The notes below the pieces were generated by a model. It did not search any database. It saw nothing but the letters and a program-made list of their open reading frames with translations, and had not been told where the DNA came from. Of a stretch of 64,000 nt of DNA, positions 43,861-52,683 are shown piece after piece. Both the position numbers and the translations under genes were made by a program. This DNA is from Streptomyces decoyicus (GTDB taxonomy: Bacteria > Actinomycetota > Actinomycetes > Streptomycetales > Streptomycetaceae): NCBI RefSeq assembly GCF_019880305.1, contig NZ_CP082301.1:2046001-2110000 (forward strand), in the 5' to 3' direction. The first letter of the stretch is position 1. Every line of letters starts with the position of its first letter.

Positions 43861-43898
43861 TGGGGGTCCCCCCGCGCCGTTCAGGCGTGGGGGAGTGC
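43861..43898. repeat. GC-rich hairpin repeat (second copy)
   Basis: The segment has the pattern TGGGGGTCCCCCCGCGCC, GTTCAGGCG, TGGGGGAGTGC and can fold as a hairpin. It matches the repeat within ctaB near 7.8 kb. It lies in the leader region of the metallo-hydrolase gene. Confidence 0.55.
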
Positions 43899-43941
43899 GT
43901 GCCAGGCGCCGCGAGGCAGACGGGACTTTGAAGACAGGTCC

Positions 43942-43947
43942 TAGAGT
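43942..43947 (+). promoter_or_regulatory. -10 element of the metallo-hydrolase gene
   Basis: TAGAGT lies 6 nt before the ATG at 43954, the spacing of a leaderless message. A matching -35 is not clear. Confidence 0.45.
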
Positions 43948-43953
43948 GGTCCC

Positions 43954-44610
43954 ATGGGCTACAGCGGAGCAGTGAAGGTCGGCGGACCGGCCGACGTGCA
44001 CGAGCTGACCGACCTGATGATCTCGAAGGTCGCGGTCGGTCCGATGGACAACAACGCCTATGTGCTGCGGTGCCGGGCGACCGATGAGCAACTGCTGATC
44101 GACGCGGCCGCCGAACCGCACACGCTTCTCGCGCTGATCGGCGACAGCGGCATCGCCTCCGTGGTCACCACGCACCGGCACGGCGACCACTGGGGCGCGC
44201 TGCGCGAGGTCGTCGATGCGACGGGCGCGCGGACCTGTGCGGGGCGCTACGACGCCGAGGGCATCCCCGTCCCCACGGACGTGCTGCTCGAGGACGGCGA
44301 CACCCTCACGGTCGGCCGCGTCGAGCTGACCGCGCGCCATCTGGTGGGACATACGCCGGGCAGCATCGCGCTGGTCTACGACGACCCGCACGGCGCCCCT
44401 CATCTCTTCACCGGGGACTGCCTGTTCCCCGGCGGTGTCGGCAACACCTTCGGCAGCGCCGAGAACTTCACCCGCCTGATCGACGATGTGGAGCGCAAGC
44501 TCTTCGGCGCACTGCCCGACGAGACCTGGGTCTACCCGGGCCACGGCAGCGACACCACCCTCGGCGCGGAGCGGCCGCACCTCGCGCAGTGGCACGAGCG
44601 CGGCTGGTAG
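43954..44610 (+). CDS. MBL-fold metallo-hydrolase (glyoxalase II-like)
   Basis: A 218-residue metallo-beta-lactamase-fold hydrolase. The zinc motif THRHGDHWGAL, with the third ligand in LVGHTPGSIALVY, the aspartate in FTGDCLF, and the last histidine in VYPGHGSDTTLG, follow the hydroxyacylglutathione-hydrolase order. In actinobacteria the thiol would be mycothiol; the neighbouring mycothiol-type gene fits but is separated by the IS element. The exact substrate is unknown. Confidence 0.92.
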   Translation: MGYSGAVKVGGPADVHELTDLMISKVAVGPMDNNAYVLRCRATDEQLLIDAAAEPHTLLALIGDSGIASVVTTHRHGDHWGALREVVDATGARTCAGRYDAEGIPVPTDVLLEDGDTLTVGRVELTARHLVGHTPGSIALVYDDPHGAPHLFTGDCLFPGGVGNTFGSAENFTRLIDDVERKLFGALPDETWVYPGHGSDTTLGAERPHLAQWHERGW

Positions 44611-44645
44611 GGCAGGAGGGCGGCGCCACAGGCCGCGGATCGCGC

Positions 44646-44692
44646 GACGGCGCCCGGTCCCGCTCCGGAAGGGAGCAGGACCGGGCGCCGTC
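44646..44692. terminator. Bidirectional terminator between metallo-hydrolase and terC
   Basis: A 15-bp perfect stem extended by 5 bp after one mismatch (arms 44646-44666 and 44672-44692) lies between the convergent genes, followed by GGTTCTTG. Confidence 0.85.
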
Positions 44693-44724
44693 GGTTCTTG
44701 TGCCACGGGCCGTGGGCATTGGCC

Positions 44725-45708
44725 TCAGACGTCGATGTGTTCCTTGGCCGACGCCTCTGCCGCGGCCTGCTTCTTCGAGGCGCGCAGGCTGGTGATCGTG
44801 GTGACGACCAGCACGGCGCAGATGACGCCCAGCGAGACCGGAATGCTGATCTCCGGGACGGCCACCCCCGACTCGTGCAGGGCGTGCAGTACCAGCTTCA
44901 CGCCGATGAAGCCCAGGATGATCGACAGTCCGTACGAGAGGTGGACCAGCTTCTTGAGCAGTCCGCCGATCAGGAAGTACAGCTGCCGCAGGCCCATCAG
45001 GGCGAAGGCGTTGGCGGTGAAGACGATGTACGGGTCCTGGGTGAGGCCGAAGATCGCCGGGATGGAGTCCAGCGCGAAGAGGACGTCGGTGGTGCCGATC
45101 GCCAGCATGACGATCAGCATCGGCGTCATCAGCCGCTTGCCGTTCTCGACGATGAACAGCTTGGTCCCGTGGTACTTGTCGGTCGACGGGAAGCGCTTCT
45201 CGACGACCTTCAGGAAGCGGTTCTCCTCGTACTCCTCGTCCTCGGCCCCGGCGCGCGCGTCCTGGATGAGCTTCCACGCGGTCCAGATGAGGAACGCGCC
45301 GAAGAGGTAGAACACCCAGGAGAAGTTGGCGATGATCGCGGCGCCCGCGGCGATGAAGCCGGCCCGCAGCACCAGCGCGATCAGCACACCCACCATCAGC
45401 ACCCGCTGCTGGTAGATCGTCGGGACCGCGAACTTCGCCATGATCAGCACGAAGACGAAGAGGTTGTCGACGCTCAGGGACTTCTCGGTGATGAATCCCG
45501 CGAAGAATTCACCGGCCGGCGCGGTGCCGGCGAACAGCAGCAGTCCGAGGCCGAAGAGCGCGGCGAGCGCGATCCAGACACCGGTCCAGATTCCGGCCTC
45601 CTTGAGGGAGACCTCGTGTGGTTTGCGTCCGCCGATGAAGAAATCGGCGGCGATCAGGGCGCACAGACCAAGGATGGTCAGGACCCACAGCATCAGGGAA
45701 ACGTCCAC
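44725..45708 (-). CDS. terC: TerC-family integral membrane protein (metal exporter type)
   Basis: A 327-residue membrane protein with about nine segments. TerC-family proteins such as Alx and MeeF/MeeY are linked to manganese efflux and to metalation of exported enzymes, and originally to tellurite resistance. Membrane acidic motifs are LIAADFFIGG, TEKSLSVDNLFVFVLI and TTDVLFALDSIPAIFG. The start is GTG 45708 with GGAGGAG upstream. The 5' leader has the architecture of a yybP-ykoY manganese riboswitch, which supports a role in Mn homeostasis. It lies downstream of two TerD-type genes on the same strand. Confidence 0.93.
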   Translation of the reverse strand: MDVSLMLWVLTILGLCALIAADFFIGGRKPHEVSLKEAGIWTGVWIALAALFGLGLLLFAGTAPAGEFFAGFITEKSLSVDNLFVFVLIMAKFAVPTIYQQRVLMVGVLIALVLRAGFIAAGAAIIANFSWVFYLFGAFLIWTAWKLIQDARAGAEDEEYEENRFLKVVEKRFPSTDKYHGTKLFIVENGKRLMTPMLIVMLAIGTTDVLFALDSIPAIFGLTQDPYIVFTANAFALMGLRQLYFLIGGLLKKLVHLSYGLSIILGFIGVKLVLHALHESGVAVPEISIPVSLGVICAVLVVTTITSLRASKKQAAAEASAKEHIDV

Positions 45709-45750
45709 TGCTCCTCCGGCAGAGTCGTACGGCACTTACAGCGTCGTCGC

Positions 45751-45870
45751 TGCCGGAGGTCTCTTCCGCCCCGTTCCGCCCAATGGAGGAACGGGACCGA
45801 CGCCCCGGGATCTCGTCACACTCGCAATCCGTGATGACGGGTACGTCGTTGGGGAATACTCCCCTCCGCA
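45751..45870 (-). ncRNA. yybP-ykoY manganese riboswitch in the terC leader
   Basis: On the minus strand the 5' strand TGCGGAGG (45863-45870) is followed at once by GGAGTA, as in the conserved L1. Near the 3' end GAGACC runs into CCTCCGGCA (45751-45759), which closes P1 with one bulge. This is the hallmark order of yybP-ykoY, and terC-family genes are its usual targets. A CAGCG/CGCTG hairpin follows before the ribosome-binding site, a plausible expression platform. Confidence 0.75.
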
Positions 45871-45925
45871 CAAAGAAGCGTAAAGGAAGCCCAATGAATA
45901 GTAAAGGAAAAGGTAAAATGCCTGG
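45871..45925 (-). promoter_or_regulatory. A/T-rich segment upstream of the terC riboswitch
   Basis: This 55-bp stretch is strikingly A/T-rich for the window and contains TTCCTTTAC twice on the minus strand. A -10-like TACTAT (45898-45903) would start transcription shortly before the riboswitch. It may also hold the 3' end of the upstream TerD-fusion transcript. Confidence 0.4.
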
Positions 45926-48010
45926 TCAGGATGCCCGACGGGCGGCCGCAACCCGGCCCAGTACCTGGCGCACCACCTGACTGCCCTTCGGGGCGAGCAA
46001 GGGCTCGTACGTCCAGGCATGGCCGACCCAGGGGTCGGCGAGGTGGGCATCGGGCACCGGCGTGATCCGCAGCAGGGAGCGCCACAGCGGGTCCAGGACC
46101 GGGCCGTACTCCCGGGACTGGGCACGGTCGGCGACCATCAGCAGATGCACCCCGACCGCCGGCCCCTCGTCGGCCAGATAGCGGAGCTGGGTGAGGGCGC
46201 GGTCGTCGAAGCCGTGCGGGAAGTCATGCACGATCAGCAGCTGCTCGGCGGTGTCGAGATCCGGCGGGAGTGCATCCCCGGCGCGATGGCGCACGGCCAT
46301 CTGGACGAGGTCCACCCGGCGCGTCAGCGCCTCCAGCACCGCCGCCACGCCCTGGGCGCCGGACACCGGGGCGGCGGGCAGCGCACCGCTCTCCACCAGC
46401 GGCGCGAGCGCGGGCGCCGCGGTGCCGCCCGGGTCGATGACCTGGACCGCGAAATCACCCGCGGGGTGGATGGCGAGCATCCGGGCGGCGATCGCGACGG
46501 CCGTCTCGATCGCCAGGCGGCGCAGCCCGGCCTCGTCGGGCGGGCCGTCCGTGAGCGCGCTGCCCAGCTCCCGCCGGGCGATGTCGCGGTCGGGATCGGG
46601 GCCGGCGCTCCCGGCGTAGGCATCGGGCCCGCTGTCGATCCACAGCCCGCGCTCCAGGGGGAGGCGTACGAGCATGGGAATGCGCAGGTCCAGGACCTCC
46701 GGAAGATGCAGATCGCCCAGGCGCAGCGCCATCGGGCGCTCCAGCGGGGCTTGGTAGCCCTGCCAGACGGGGTTGTCCCAGCGGGCGAAGGCGGGCGGCA
46801 GCGCGGGCTCCACGACCGCCGACTCGGCCGCGAGCTGAGCGAGGTCACGGTCGAGGGCGGCGCGGGCCTGGGCGACGAGGGCGGCGTGCTTGTCACGGGC
46901 GGTGGCGCGGGCGGCGTCGGCGGCCGTCCCGAGGCGGTTGCGCGGGTCGGACAGGGCCTGGTCGAGCTCCTGCTCCAGGCGGGACTCCGCGAAGCCGGAG
47001 GCACTGCGGTAGGCCGCGACCGAGCGGGCCAGGTCCTCGAACATGCCCCAGACCTGGTTGTAGAGCCGCTCCTCCATGCTCCAGCCGGCGGCGTCACCGG
47101 CCACGGGCTGCGAAGGCCCGTCCGGCGGCGCGGGGGTCCCGGCCGGTGCGGAGGCGCCCGCCGGGGTCGCGGGGGCCGGAGCGGGGGCGGCCGGCGCCTG
47201 GGCGGCCGGCGGAGGGGTGCTGCGGCGCTGCGGGTGCCGGTAGTCGATGGGGCCGGCGCCCACGGGGGCGGGCGATACGTCTCCGGGCTTGGCTGCGGCT
47301 GCGGCCTTCGCTCCGGTTCCTGGTGCGGCTCCCGGCCCGGATGGCGGACCGTCAGATGCGGGAGGGTGCGCGGGGGACGGCCGGTCCGCGGCGGCGGGGC
47401 CGGCCCCGGCCCGTTCGGACCGGCCCGCCGCCACGGCGGGCGCCTGGACGGCGCGGTCCTGGCCCCGGCTGATCGCTTCCTCGATCTCCGCGCCCAGCTC
47501 CGCCGCCTGCGGCAGGCCCTGATCGTGCAGCATCGCCGTGAGGCCGTCGGCGTAGCCCTGGCCCACGGCGCGCACCTTCCACACGCCCTGCCTGCGGTAG
47601 AGCTCGACGGCGACGACGGCGGACTCGGCGCCCAGGCCGGTGACGGTGTAGCGGGCGATGCCGGTGCCGTCGAGGCCGGTGACCGTGACGGCAGGCGCCG
47701 CGGCCGACCCGAAGGTGCTCAGCGCGCCGGTCCCGCGGGGCAGCGCCAGCAGCACGCTGACCCGGTGGACGTCGCCGGACAGTGCGTCGAGGTCGACCGC
47801 GATGCGGTGCTCGGCGGCCGCCTGGCGGGGGACCTCGATGCCGGGGCGCCGGGGCGCGCCCGGGTGGGCCACCGACTCGGCGCCGGCGAGCCGGCCCTGC
47901 TCGTCGCCGAGGGTGGCCCCGGCCACGACGGGAGAGCCCGCCGTCACCCGGATCTCCACCCGTGCCCGGTCCAGTGGATGGTTCTGCCCCCGGACCAGCT
48001 CGGCCGTCAT
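45926..48010 (-). CDS. TerD-domain protein fused to an FtsK-like pseudoATPase domain
   Basis: A 694-residue fusion. Residues 1 to about 165 are a TerD-type domain (stress and tellurite-resistance family, calcium binding in characterised members). A Pro/Ala/Gly linker of over 100 residues follows, then a helical stretch. The C-terminal third (about 430-690) has LRIPMLVRLPLERGLWIDSG, FAVQVIDPGG and LLIVHDFPHGFDDRALTQL, resembling FtsK/HerA-type domains seen in Ter-associated proteins. No Walker A (GxxxxGKS/T) is present, so nucleotide hydrolysis is doubtful. It lies between terD and terC and probably belongs to a membrane-linked Ter stress complex. Confidence 0.8.
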   Translation of the reverse strand: MTAELVRGQNHPLDRARVEIRVTAGSPVVAGATLGDEQGRLAGAESVAHPGAPRRPGIEVPRQAAAEHRIAVDLDALSGDVHRVSVLLALPRGTGALSTFGSAAAPAVTVTGLDGTGIARYTVTGLGAESAVVAVELYRRQGVWKVRAVGQGYADGLTAMLHDQGLPQAAELGAEIEEAISRGQDRAVQAPAVAAGRSERAGAGPAAADRPSPAHPPASDGPPSGPGAAPGTGAKAAAAAKPGDVSPAPVGAGPIDYRHPQRRSTPPPAAQAPAAPAPAPATPAGASAPAGTPAPPDGPSQPVAGDAAGWSMEERLYNQVWGMFEDLARSVAAYRSASGFAESRLEQELDQALSDPRNRLGTAADAARATARDKHAALVAQARAALDRDLAQLAAESAVVEPALPPAFARWDNPVWQGYQAPLERPMALRLGDLHLPEVLDLRIPMLVRLPLERGLWIDSGPDAYAGSAGPDPDRDIARRELGSALTDGPPDEAGLRRLAIETAVAIAARMLAIHPAGDFAVQVIDPGGTAAPALAPLVESGALPAAPVSGAQGVAAVLEALTRRVDLVQMAVRHRAGDALPPDLDTAEQLLIVHDFPHGFDDRALTQLRYLADEGPAVGVHLLMVADRAQSREYGPVLDPLWRSLLRITPVPDAHLADPWVGHAWTYEPLLAPKGSQVVRQVLGRVAAARRAS

Positions 48011-48110
48011 CGTTGTTCCCCCTGGTGATCGTGGCGTCCCGGGCCGACCCCGGGCGCGGGCCCGGAGCGGCGGCGGCGGCGCGGCCCGGTACGCGCTGCC
48101 GCGGTGGTGG

Positions 48111-48689
48111 TTACAGGTGCGGCAGGATCGCCGGCACGAGGTCCTGGAACGTGCGGCCGACGGAGGGCTCGCCGATGGCGGTCATCTGCCAGCCGTTGCC
48201 CACGCGGTGCACCTTGGACATGACCTGGGCGGTGTAGTTGCCGCCGCCCGTGAGGGTGTAGCGGGCCAGCTCCTGGCCCGTGGCCTCGTCCACCAGGCGG
48301 CAGAAGGCGTCCTGCACCTCGGCGAAGGTCTGCCCGGTGAAGGAGTTGACGGTGAACCCGATCTGGTCGATGTGCACCGGCACCCGCGCCAGGTCGACCA
48401 GGATCGCCTCGTCGTCACCGCCCTGGCCCGCGCCGCCGACCAGGTTGTCGCCGGTGTGCCGGACCGCGCCGTCGTCGCTGACGAGGTGCTGGAAGAAGAC
48501 GACATCTATGGGCTTCTTGTCGGCGAACAGCACCGCCGAGGCGTCGAGGTCGATCTCGCTGGTCCGCCTCCCGAACAGGCCCCGGCGCGGCGCCGAGCGC
48601 CACCCCAGCCCCATCCGCACCGACGTCAGGTTTCCTCCGTCGGACTTCTGCAGGCTGATGCCCTGCCCCTTGGACAAATTGACCGACAC
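48111..48689 (-). CDS. terD: TerD-family protein
   Basis: A 192-residue protein of the TerD/TerE/CABP1 family. It starts SVNLSKGQGISLQKSDG, the family's typical opening, and has EIDLDASAVLFADKKPIDVVFF and the metal-site region GDNLVGGAGQGGDDEAILVDL with clustered Asp residues. GTG 48689 is chosen because it begins at the conserved N-terminus; longer frames run into non-coding sequence. It is 100 bp upstream of the TerD fusion and in the same direction as terC, forming a small Ter module. Confidence 0.93.
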   Translation of the reverse strand: MSVNLSKGQGISLQKSDGGNLTSVRMGLGWRSAPRRGLFGRRTSEIDLDASAVLFADKKPIDVVFFQHLVSDDGAVRHTGDNLVGGAGQGGDDEAILVDLARVPVHIDQIGFTVNSFTGQTFAEVQDAFCRLVDEATGQELARYTLTGGGNYTAQVMSKVHRVGNGWQMTAIGEPSVGRTFQDLVPAILPHL

Positions 48690-48927
48690 GCGCCGTCCCC
48701 TCTCTGTACTGTCCCCGCCCAGCTTTCCGGCGGCCCCTTCGACCCTACGCACGACGGCGGGCCCGGGGCGCGCCGGACCCGCGTTTTGTGGCGCTTCTGC
48801 AACACACCGGGCACCCCTGCACAGACCCCGCTCACGTGCAGCGATGCCGTAACGGGGCGGGGGCGCCCCGCCCGGCGGACGGCCGCGCACGGCACCGGTA
48901 CTCCCCCTCAGTTCACACCGTTCCCCC

Positions 48928-51060
48928 TTACTTCACCCCGGCCTCCCTCATTTGCCTCAGCTCCTTCTTCAGTTCGCCGACCTCGTCGCGCAGCCGGGCG
49001 GCGACCTCGAACTGGAGCTCGGCCGCGGCGGCCCGCATCCGCTCCGTCATCTCCTCGATGAGCTCGGCCAGTTCGGCGGCGGGACGGTCCGTCAGCGTCG
49101 CGGCCGCCTTGCCGCCCTTGCCCTTCGCGGCCTTCCCGCCGAGCGCCGGGACCGGCGCCGTCCCCTGGGCCTCCTTGGCGTCGGAGCCCTTGCGGTATCC
49201 CGTGCCCAGCAGTTCCTGGGTGTCGATCGTCTCGCGGGCGATGGTGGCGACGATGTCGCCGATCTTCTTGCGGAGCGGCTGCGGGTCGATGCCGTTCTCC
49301 TTGTTGTACGCCAGTTGCTTCTCCCGGCGGCGGTTGGTCTCGTCGATGGCCTTCTCCATCGCCGGGGTGACCTTGTCGGCGTACATGTGGACCTGTCCGG
49401 AGACGTTGCGCGCCGCACGCCCGATGGTCTGGATGAGCGCCGAACCGGACCGCAGGAAGCCCTCCTTGTCGGCGTCCAGAATGGCCACCAGGGAGACCTC
49501 GGGGAGGTCGAGGCCCTCCCGCAGCAGGTTGATGCCCACCAGGACGTCGTACTCACCCGATCGCAGCTCACGCAGCAGCTCCACCCGCCGCAGGGTGTCC
49601 ACGTCGCTGTGCAGATAGCGGACCTGGATCCCGAGCTCGAGGAAGTAGTCCGTGAGGTCCTCGGCCATCTTCTTGGTGAGGGTGGTGACGAGGATGCGCT
49701 CGTTCTTCTCCGTGCGGGTACGGATCTCGTGCACCAGGTCGTCGATCTGCCCGTCGGTGGGCTTGACCACCACTTCCGGGTCGACCAGGCCGGTCGGGCG
49801 GATGATCTGCTCCACGAAGCCGTCGCCCCGGGAGAGCTCGTACTTCCCGGGGGTCGCGGACAGATAGACGGTCTGGCCGATGCGCCCCAGGAACTCTTCC
49901 CACTTCAGCGGCCGGTTGTCCATGGCGGAGGGCAGCCGGAAGCCGTGCTCGACGAGGGTCCGTTTCCGCGAGGCGTCGCCCTCGTACATGGCGCCGATCT
50001 GCGGGACGGTGACATGCGACTCGTCGATGACCAGGAGGAAGTCGTCCGGGAAGTAGTCGAGGAGAGTGTTGGGCGCGGAGCCGGGCTCACGGTCGTCCAT
50101 GTGCATCGAGTAGTTCTCGATGCCCGAGCAGGAGCCGATCTGGCGCATCATCTCGATGTCGTAGGTGGTGCGCATCCGCAGCCGCTGGGCCTCCAGGTGC
50201 TTGCCCTGCTTCTCCATCGTGGCGAGGCTGTCGGCCAGCTCGGCCTCGATCCCGGCAATGGCCTTCTCCATCCGCTCCGGGCCCGCGATGTAGTGGCTGG
50301 CCGGGAAGATGTACAGCTGCTCGTCGTCGCTGATGACCTCGCCGGTGAGGGGGTGGAGGGTGGAGAGCGCCTCGATCTCGTCCCCGAACATCTCGATCCG
50401 CACGGCCAGCTCTTCGTAGACCGGGAAGATCTCGATGGTGTCGCCGCGCACCCGGAAGGTGCCACGGGTGAAGGCCACGTCGTTGCGGGTGTACTGGATG
50501 TCGACGAAGCGGCGCAGCAGCTGGTCGCGGTCGATCTCGTCACCGACCTTCAGCGGCACCATGCGGTCGACGTACTCCTGCGGCGTACCCAGGCCGTAGA
50601 TGCAGGACACCGAGGCGACCACGACGACGTCACGCCGGGTGAGCAGGGAGTTCGTCGCGGAGTGGCGCAGGCGTTCGACCTCCTCGTTGATGGAGGAGTC
50701 CTTCTCGATGTACGTATCGGACTGCGGGACGTACGCCTCGGGCTGGTAGTAGTCGTAGTAGGAGACGAAGTATTCGACGGCGTTGTTCGGCAGCAGCTCA
50801 CGGAATTCGTTGGCGAGCTGGGCCGCGAGGGTCTTGTTGGGCGCCATGACGAGCGTCGGGCGCTGCAGCTTCTCGATCATCCACGCGGTGGTCGCCGACT
50901 TGCCGGTGCCGGTCGCCCCGAGCAGGACCACATCCTTTTCACCCCCGCGGATACGCCGCTCGAGTTCGGCGATGGCCGCCGGCTGGTCGCCATTGGGCTG
51001 GTAGGGGCTGACGACCTCGAAGGGCGCCACCGTGCGTTCGATGTTTGATACGGGCCGCAT
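48928..51060 (-). CDS. uvrB: Excinuclease ABC subunit UvrB
   Basis: UvrB verifies lesions and recruits UvrC in nucleotide-excision repair. The 710-residue helicase-like protein has Walker [14 protein letters not shown] near residue 44, the beta-hairpin region [12 protein letters not shown], the DESH box, motif [11 protein letters not shown] and a C-terminal UVR domain ([20 protein letters not shown]). A Gly/Lys/Ala insert precedes the UVR domain. ATG 51060 is fixed by a leaderless promoter of the DNA-damage type, with the -10 ending 7 nt upstream. It is 238 bp upstream of the Ter module. Confidence 0.97.
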   Translation of the reverse strand: MRPVSNIERTVAPFEVVSPYQPNGDQPAAIAELERRIRGGEKDVVLLGATGTGKSATTAWMIEKLQRPTLVMAPNKTLAAQLANEFRELLPNNAVEYFVSYYDYYQPEAYVPQSDTYIEKDSSINEEVERLRHSATNSLLTRRDVVVVASVSCIYGLGTPQEYVDRMVPLKVGDEIDRDQLLRRFVDIQYTRNDVAFTRGTFRVRGDTIEIFPVYEELAVRIEMFGDEIEALSTLHPLTGEVISDDEQLYIFPASHYIAGPERMEKAIAGIEAELADSLATMEKQGKHLEAQRLRMRTTYDIEMMRQIGSCSGIENYSMHMDDREPGSAPNTLLDYFPDDFLLVIDESHVTVPQIGAMYEGDASRKRTLVEHGFRLPSAMDNRPLKWEEFLGRIGQTVYLSATPGKYELSRGDGFVEQIIRPTGLVDPEVVVKPTDGQIDDLVHEIRTRTEKNERILVTTLTKKMAEDLTDYFLELGIQVRYLHSDVDTLRRVELLRELRSGEYDVLVGINLLREGLDLPEVSLVAILDADKEGFLRSGSALIQTIGRAARNVSGQVHMYADKVTPAMEKAIDETNRRREKQLAYNKENGIDPQPLRKKIGDIVATIARETIDTQELLGTGYRKGSDAKEAQGTAPVPALGGKAAKGKGGKAAATLTDRPAAELAELIEEMTERMRAAAAELQFEVAARLRDEVGELKKELRQMREAGVK

Positions 51061-51067
51061 GGCATCA

Positions 51068-51090
51068 ACCGTACGACTCGGCACTGACAA
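51068..51090 (-). promoter_or_regulatory. DNA-damage (RecA-NDp/PafBC-type) promoter of uvrB
   Basis: On the minus strand TTGTCAGTG (51082-51090), then 8 nt, then TACGGT (51068-51073), 7 nt before the uvrB ATG. This matches the consensus TTGTCRGTG-N8-TANNNT exactly. Confidence 0.85.
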
Positions 51091-51659
51091 CCGGCACGAC
51101 CAGCGCTCCGACCTGCGGTTTCGTCGTTTTCGGCGCTGTCTGCTGGTGCCCGGCGGGCCGCGGGACGGCGGGGAGGGCGGGCGATGGGGAGGGCGAGCCG
51201 CGGCGGGGGGCCGGAGCGCGGGGCGGCGGGCGGCGGGCGACGGCCGATCGGCAGGGCGGCGGGAAGTATGGGACGCCGCGGGCCGTGGCCCTCGCGCGCG
51301 AGCGGCAGGCCGTGGCCGTCGAGTACCGGGATGGCTGTCCGGCTCCCCGTCCGGATCCGGGTCCGTGAGTGCGGCGTGCTCGCGCGAAGTCGGCCGCGGC
51401 GGCCCGCCCTTGCGGGATGCCCGGCCAAAACCGGTCAGAAGCACGAGGGGTGACGCATCATCGGCCAAGATGCGCGGATGCCGTGGCTCCGGCAAGTTGG
51501 ACGGCGGCGGAGCGTACGTCTGTGGCACGGCTAATCCGGGCATCCTGCAACTACGTGTCGCTCCACAACGGAATACCGGTCACTTCTCGTTCAGCGCCCG
51601 GCCATCACACGACTGCCTCCTGCTACGGCCCGGCTGCGAGCCTCTGTCCGTCCGACCCG

Positions 51660-51690
51660 GTTCACGTCACTTCACGTCAGCTCACGTCCA
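51660..51690 (+). promoter_or_regulatory. PHO-box-like direct repeats upstream of the phosphodiesterase gene
   Basis: Three tandem units with a 10-bp period, GTTCACGTCA, CTTCACGTCA and GCTCACGTCC, end about 20 bp before the start codon. They resemble the GTTCACC-based direct repeats bound by PhoP in Streptomyces, though those are 11 bp apart. Confidence 0.5.
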
Positions 51691-51710
51691 CGACGTCATG
51701 AGGAGCCCGT

Positions 51711-52595
51711 ATGCGTATTCGCCCCGTCGCCACCGTTGTCGCCGGTGCGCTCATGGGTCTGTCCGCGCTCGTCCTCTCCACTACCGTCGCCCAGGCCGCA
51801 CCGGACCGGCACACTCCGGTGACGGTCGCCCACCGCGGCGCCTCGTCGTACGCGCCCGAGAACACCCTCGCCTCGATCGACGCGGCCGAACGGCTCGGCT
51901 TCGAGTGGGTCGAGAACGACGTCCAGCGCACCAAGGACGGCGAGCTGGTCATCCTCCATGACAACTCGCTCGCCCGGACGACCGACGTGGAGCAGGTCTT
52001 CCCCGGCCGCGCTCCGTGGAACGTATCGGACTTCACGCTCAACGAGATCGAGAAACTGGACGCGGGCAGCTGGTTCGGACCGAAGTTCCGCGGGGAGCGG
52101 GTGCCGACCCTCGACGACTACATGGACGAGGTCGAGAACAACGACCAGAGTCTGCTGATGGAGGTCAAGTCTCCGGAGCTCTACCCCGGTATCGAGCTGC
52201 AGACCCTCACGGAGCTGCGCCGCGCGGGCTGGCTGGACAAGAAGCACGTCAAGCGCCGTCTGATCATCCAGAGCTTCAACGCCGACGCGATCAAGACCGT
52301 GCACAAACTGCGGCCGGACATCAAGACGGGCTTCCTCGGCAACCCGTCCGTCGCCGACCTCCCGAAGTTCGCGAAATACTGCGACCAGATCAACCCCGTC
52401 CACACGGCGGTCACCCCGGAGTACGTCGCCGCCGTGCACGGTCTGAGGGGTCCGCACCGCCGGCCGCTGGACCTGTACACCTGGACCGTCGACGACCCGG
52501 CGACCGCGGTGAAGGTAGCCGGTCTGGGCGTGGACGGCATCATCACCAACAAGCCCGACGTGGTGCGTGACGCGCTGGAGGACAGCGACGACTGA
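51711..52595 (+). CDS. glpQ: Secreted glycerophosphodiester phosphodiesterase
   Basis: A 294-residue GDPD-family enzyme that releases glycerol 3-phosphate from glycerophosphodiesters outside the cell. A Sec signal peptide (about residues 1-30, cleavage near AQAAP) precedes the TIM barrel with the catalytic VAHRGASSYAPENTLASI (two His-like/Arg/Glu residues), WVENDVQRTKDGELVILHD and LLMEVKSP. The end LYTWTVDDPATAVKVAGLGVDGIITNKPD is typical. AGGAG lies 6 nt before ATG 51711. The repeats upstream suggest phosphate control, as for glpQ genes of S. coelicolor. A terminator follows. Confidence 0.93.
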   Translation: MRIRPVATVVAGALMGLSALVLSTTVAQAAPDRHTPVTVAHRGASSYAPENTLASIDAAERLGFEWVENDVQRTKDGELVILHDNSLARTTDVEQVFPGRAPWNVSDFTLNEIEKLDAGSWFGPKFRGERVPTLDDYMDEVENNDQSLLMEVKSPELYPGIELQTLTELRRAGWLDKKHVKRRLIIQSFNADAIKTVHKLRPDIKTGFLGNPSVADLPKFAKYCDQINPVHTAVTPEYVAAVHGLRGPHRRPLDLYTWTVDDPATAVKVAGLGVDGIITNKPDVVRDALEDSDD

Positions 52596-52605
52596 GTGCC
52601 CGGTC

Positions 52606-52652
52606 CGACGGGGAACGGGTGCCGGCGACCCCCGCCGGTCCGTTCCCCGTCG
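52606..52652 (+). terminator. Hairpin terminator of the phosphodiesterase gene
   Basis: Arms CGACGGGGAACGG (52606-52618) and CCGTTCCCCGTCG (52640-52652) are perfectly complementary, and the loop contains a further GCCGGCG/CGCCGG pairing. The right arm ends 2 bp before the ogt promoter motif. Confidence 0.85.
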
Positions 52653-52654
52653 CC

Positions 52655-52677
52655 TTGTCAGTGGTGCGTCCTACCCT
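52655..52677 (+). promoter_or_regulatory. DNA-damage (RecA-NDp/PafBC-type) promoter of ogt
   Basis: TTGTCAGTG (52655-52663), then 8 nt, then TACCCT (52672-52677), 6 nt before the GTG start. It matches TTGTCRGTG-N8-TANNNT exactly and gives a leaderless message. Confidence 0.85.
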
Positions 52678-52683
52678 GATCAG

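Larger units (their letters stand above)
51061..51710. other. Intergenic region between uvrB and the phosphodiesterase gene
   Basis: I see no convincing gene in these 650 bp. The left end is the uvrB promoter. About 51165-51260 is a G-rich run on the plus strand with several GGGG tracts that may form G-quadruplexes. The right end (51660-51690) holds PHO-box-like direct repeats. Confidence 0.55.

Noticed and set aside
40328..44610. Antibiotic biosynthetic cluster suggested by monooxygenase, MDMPI-family enzyme and metallo-hydrolase
   Set aside because: No synthase, tailoring set or resistance gene is present. The genes are separately promoted, and an IS element lies between two of them.
51165..51455. 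Possible small genes in the G-rich region after uvrB
   Set aside because: Several short frames are open in all phases, with Gly/Arg-only composition, no ribosome-binding site and no family resemblance.
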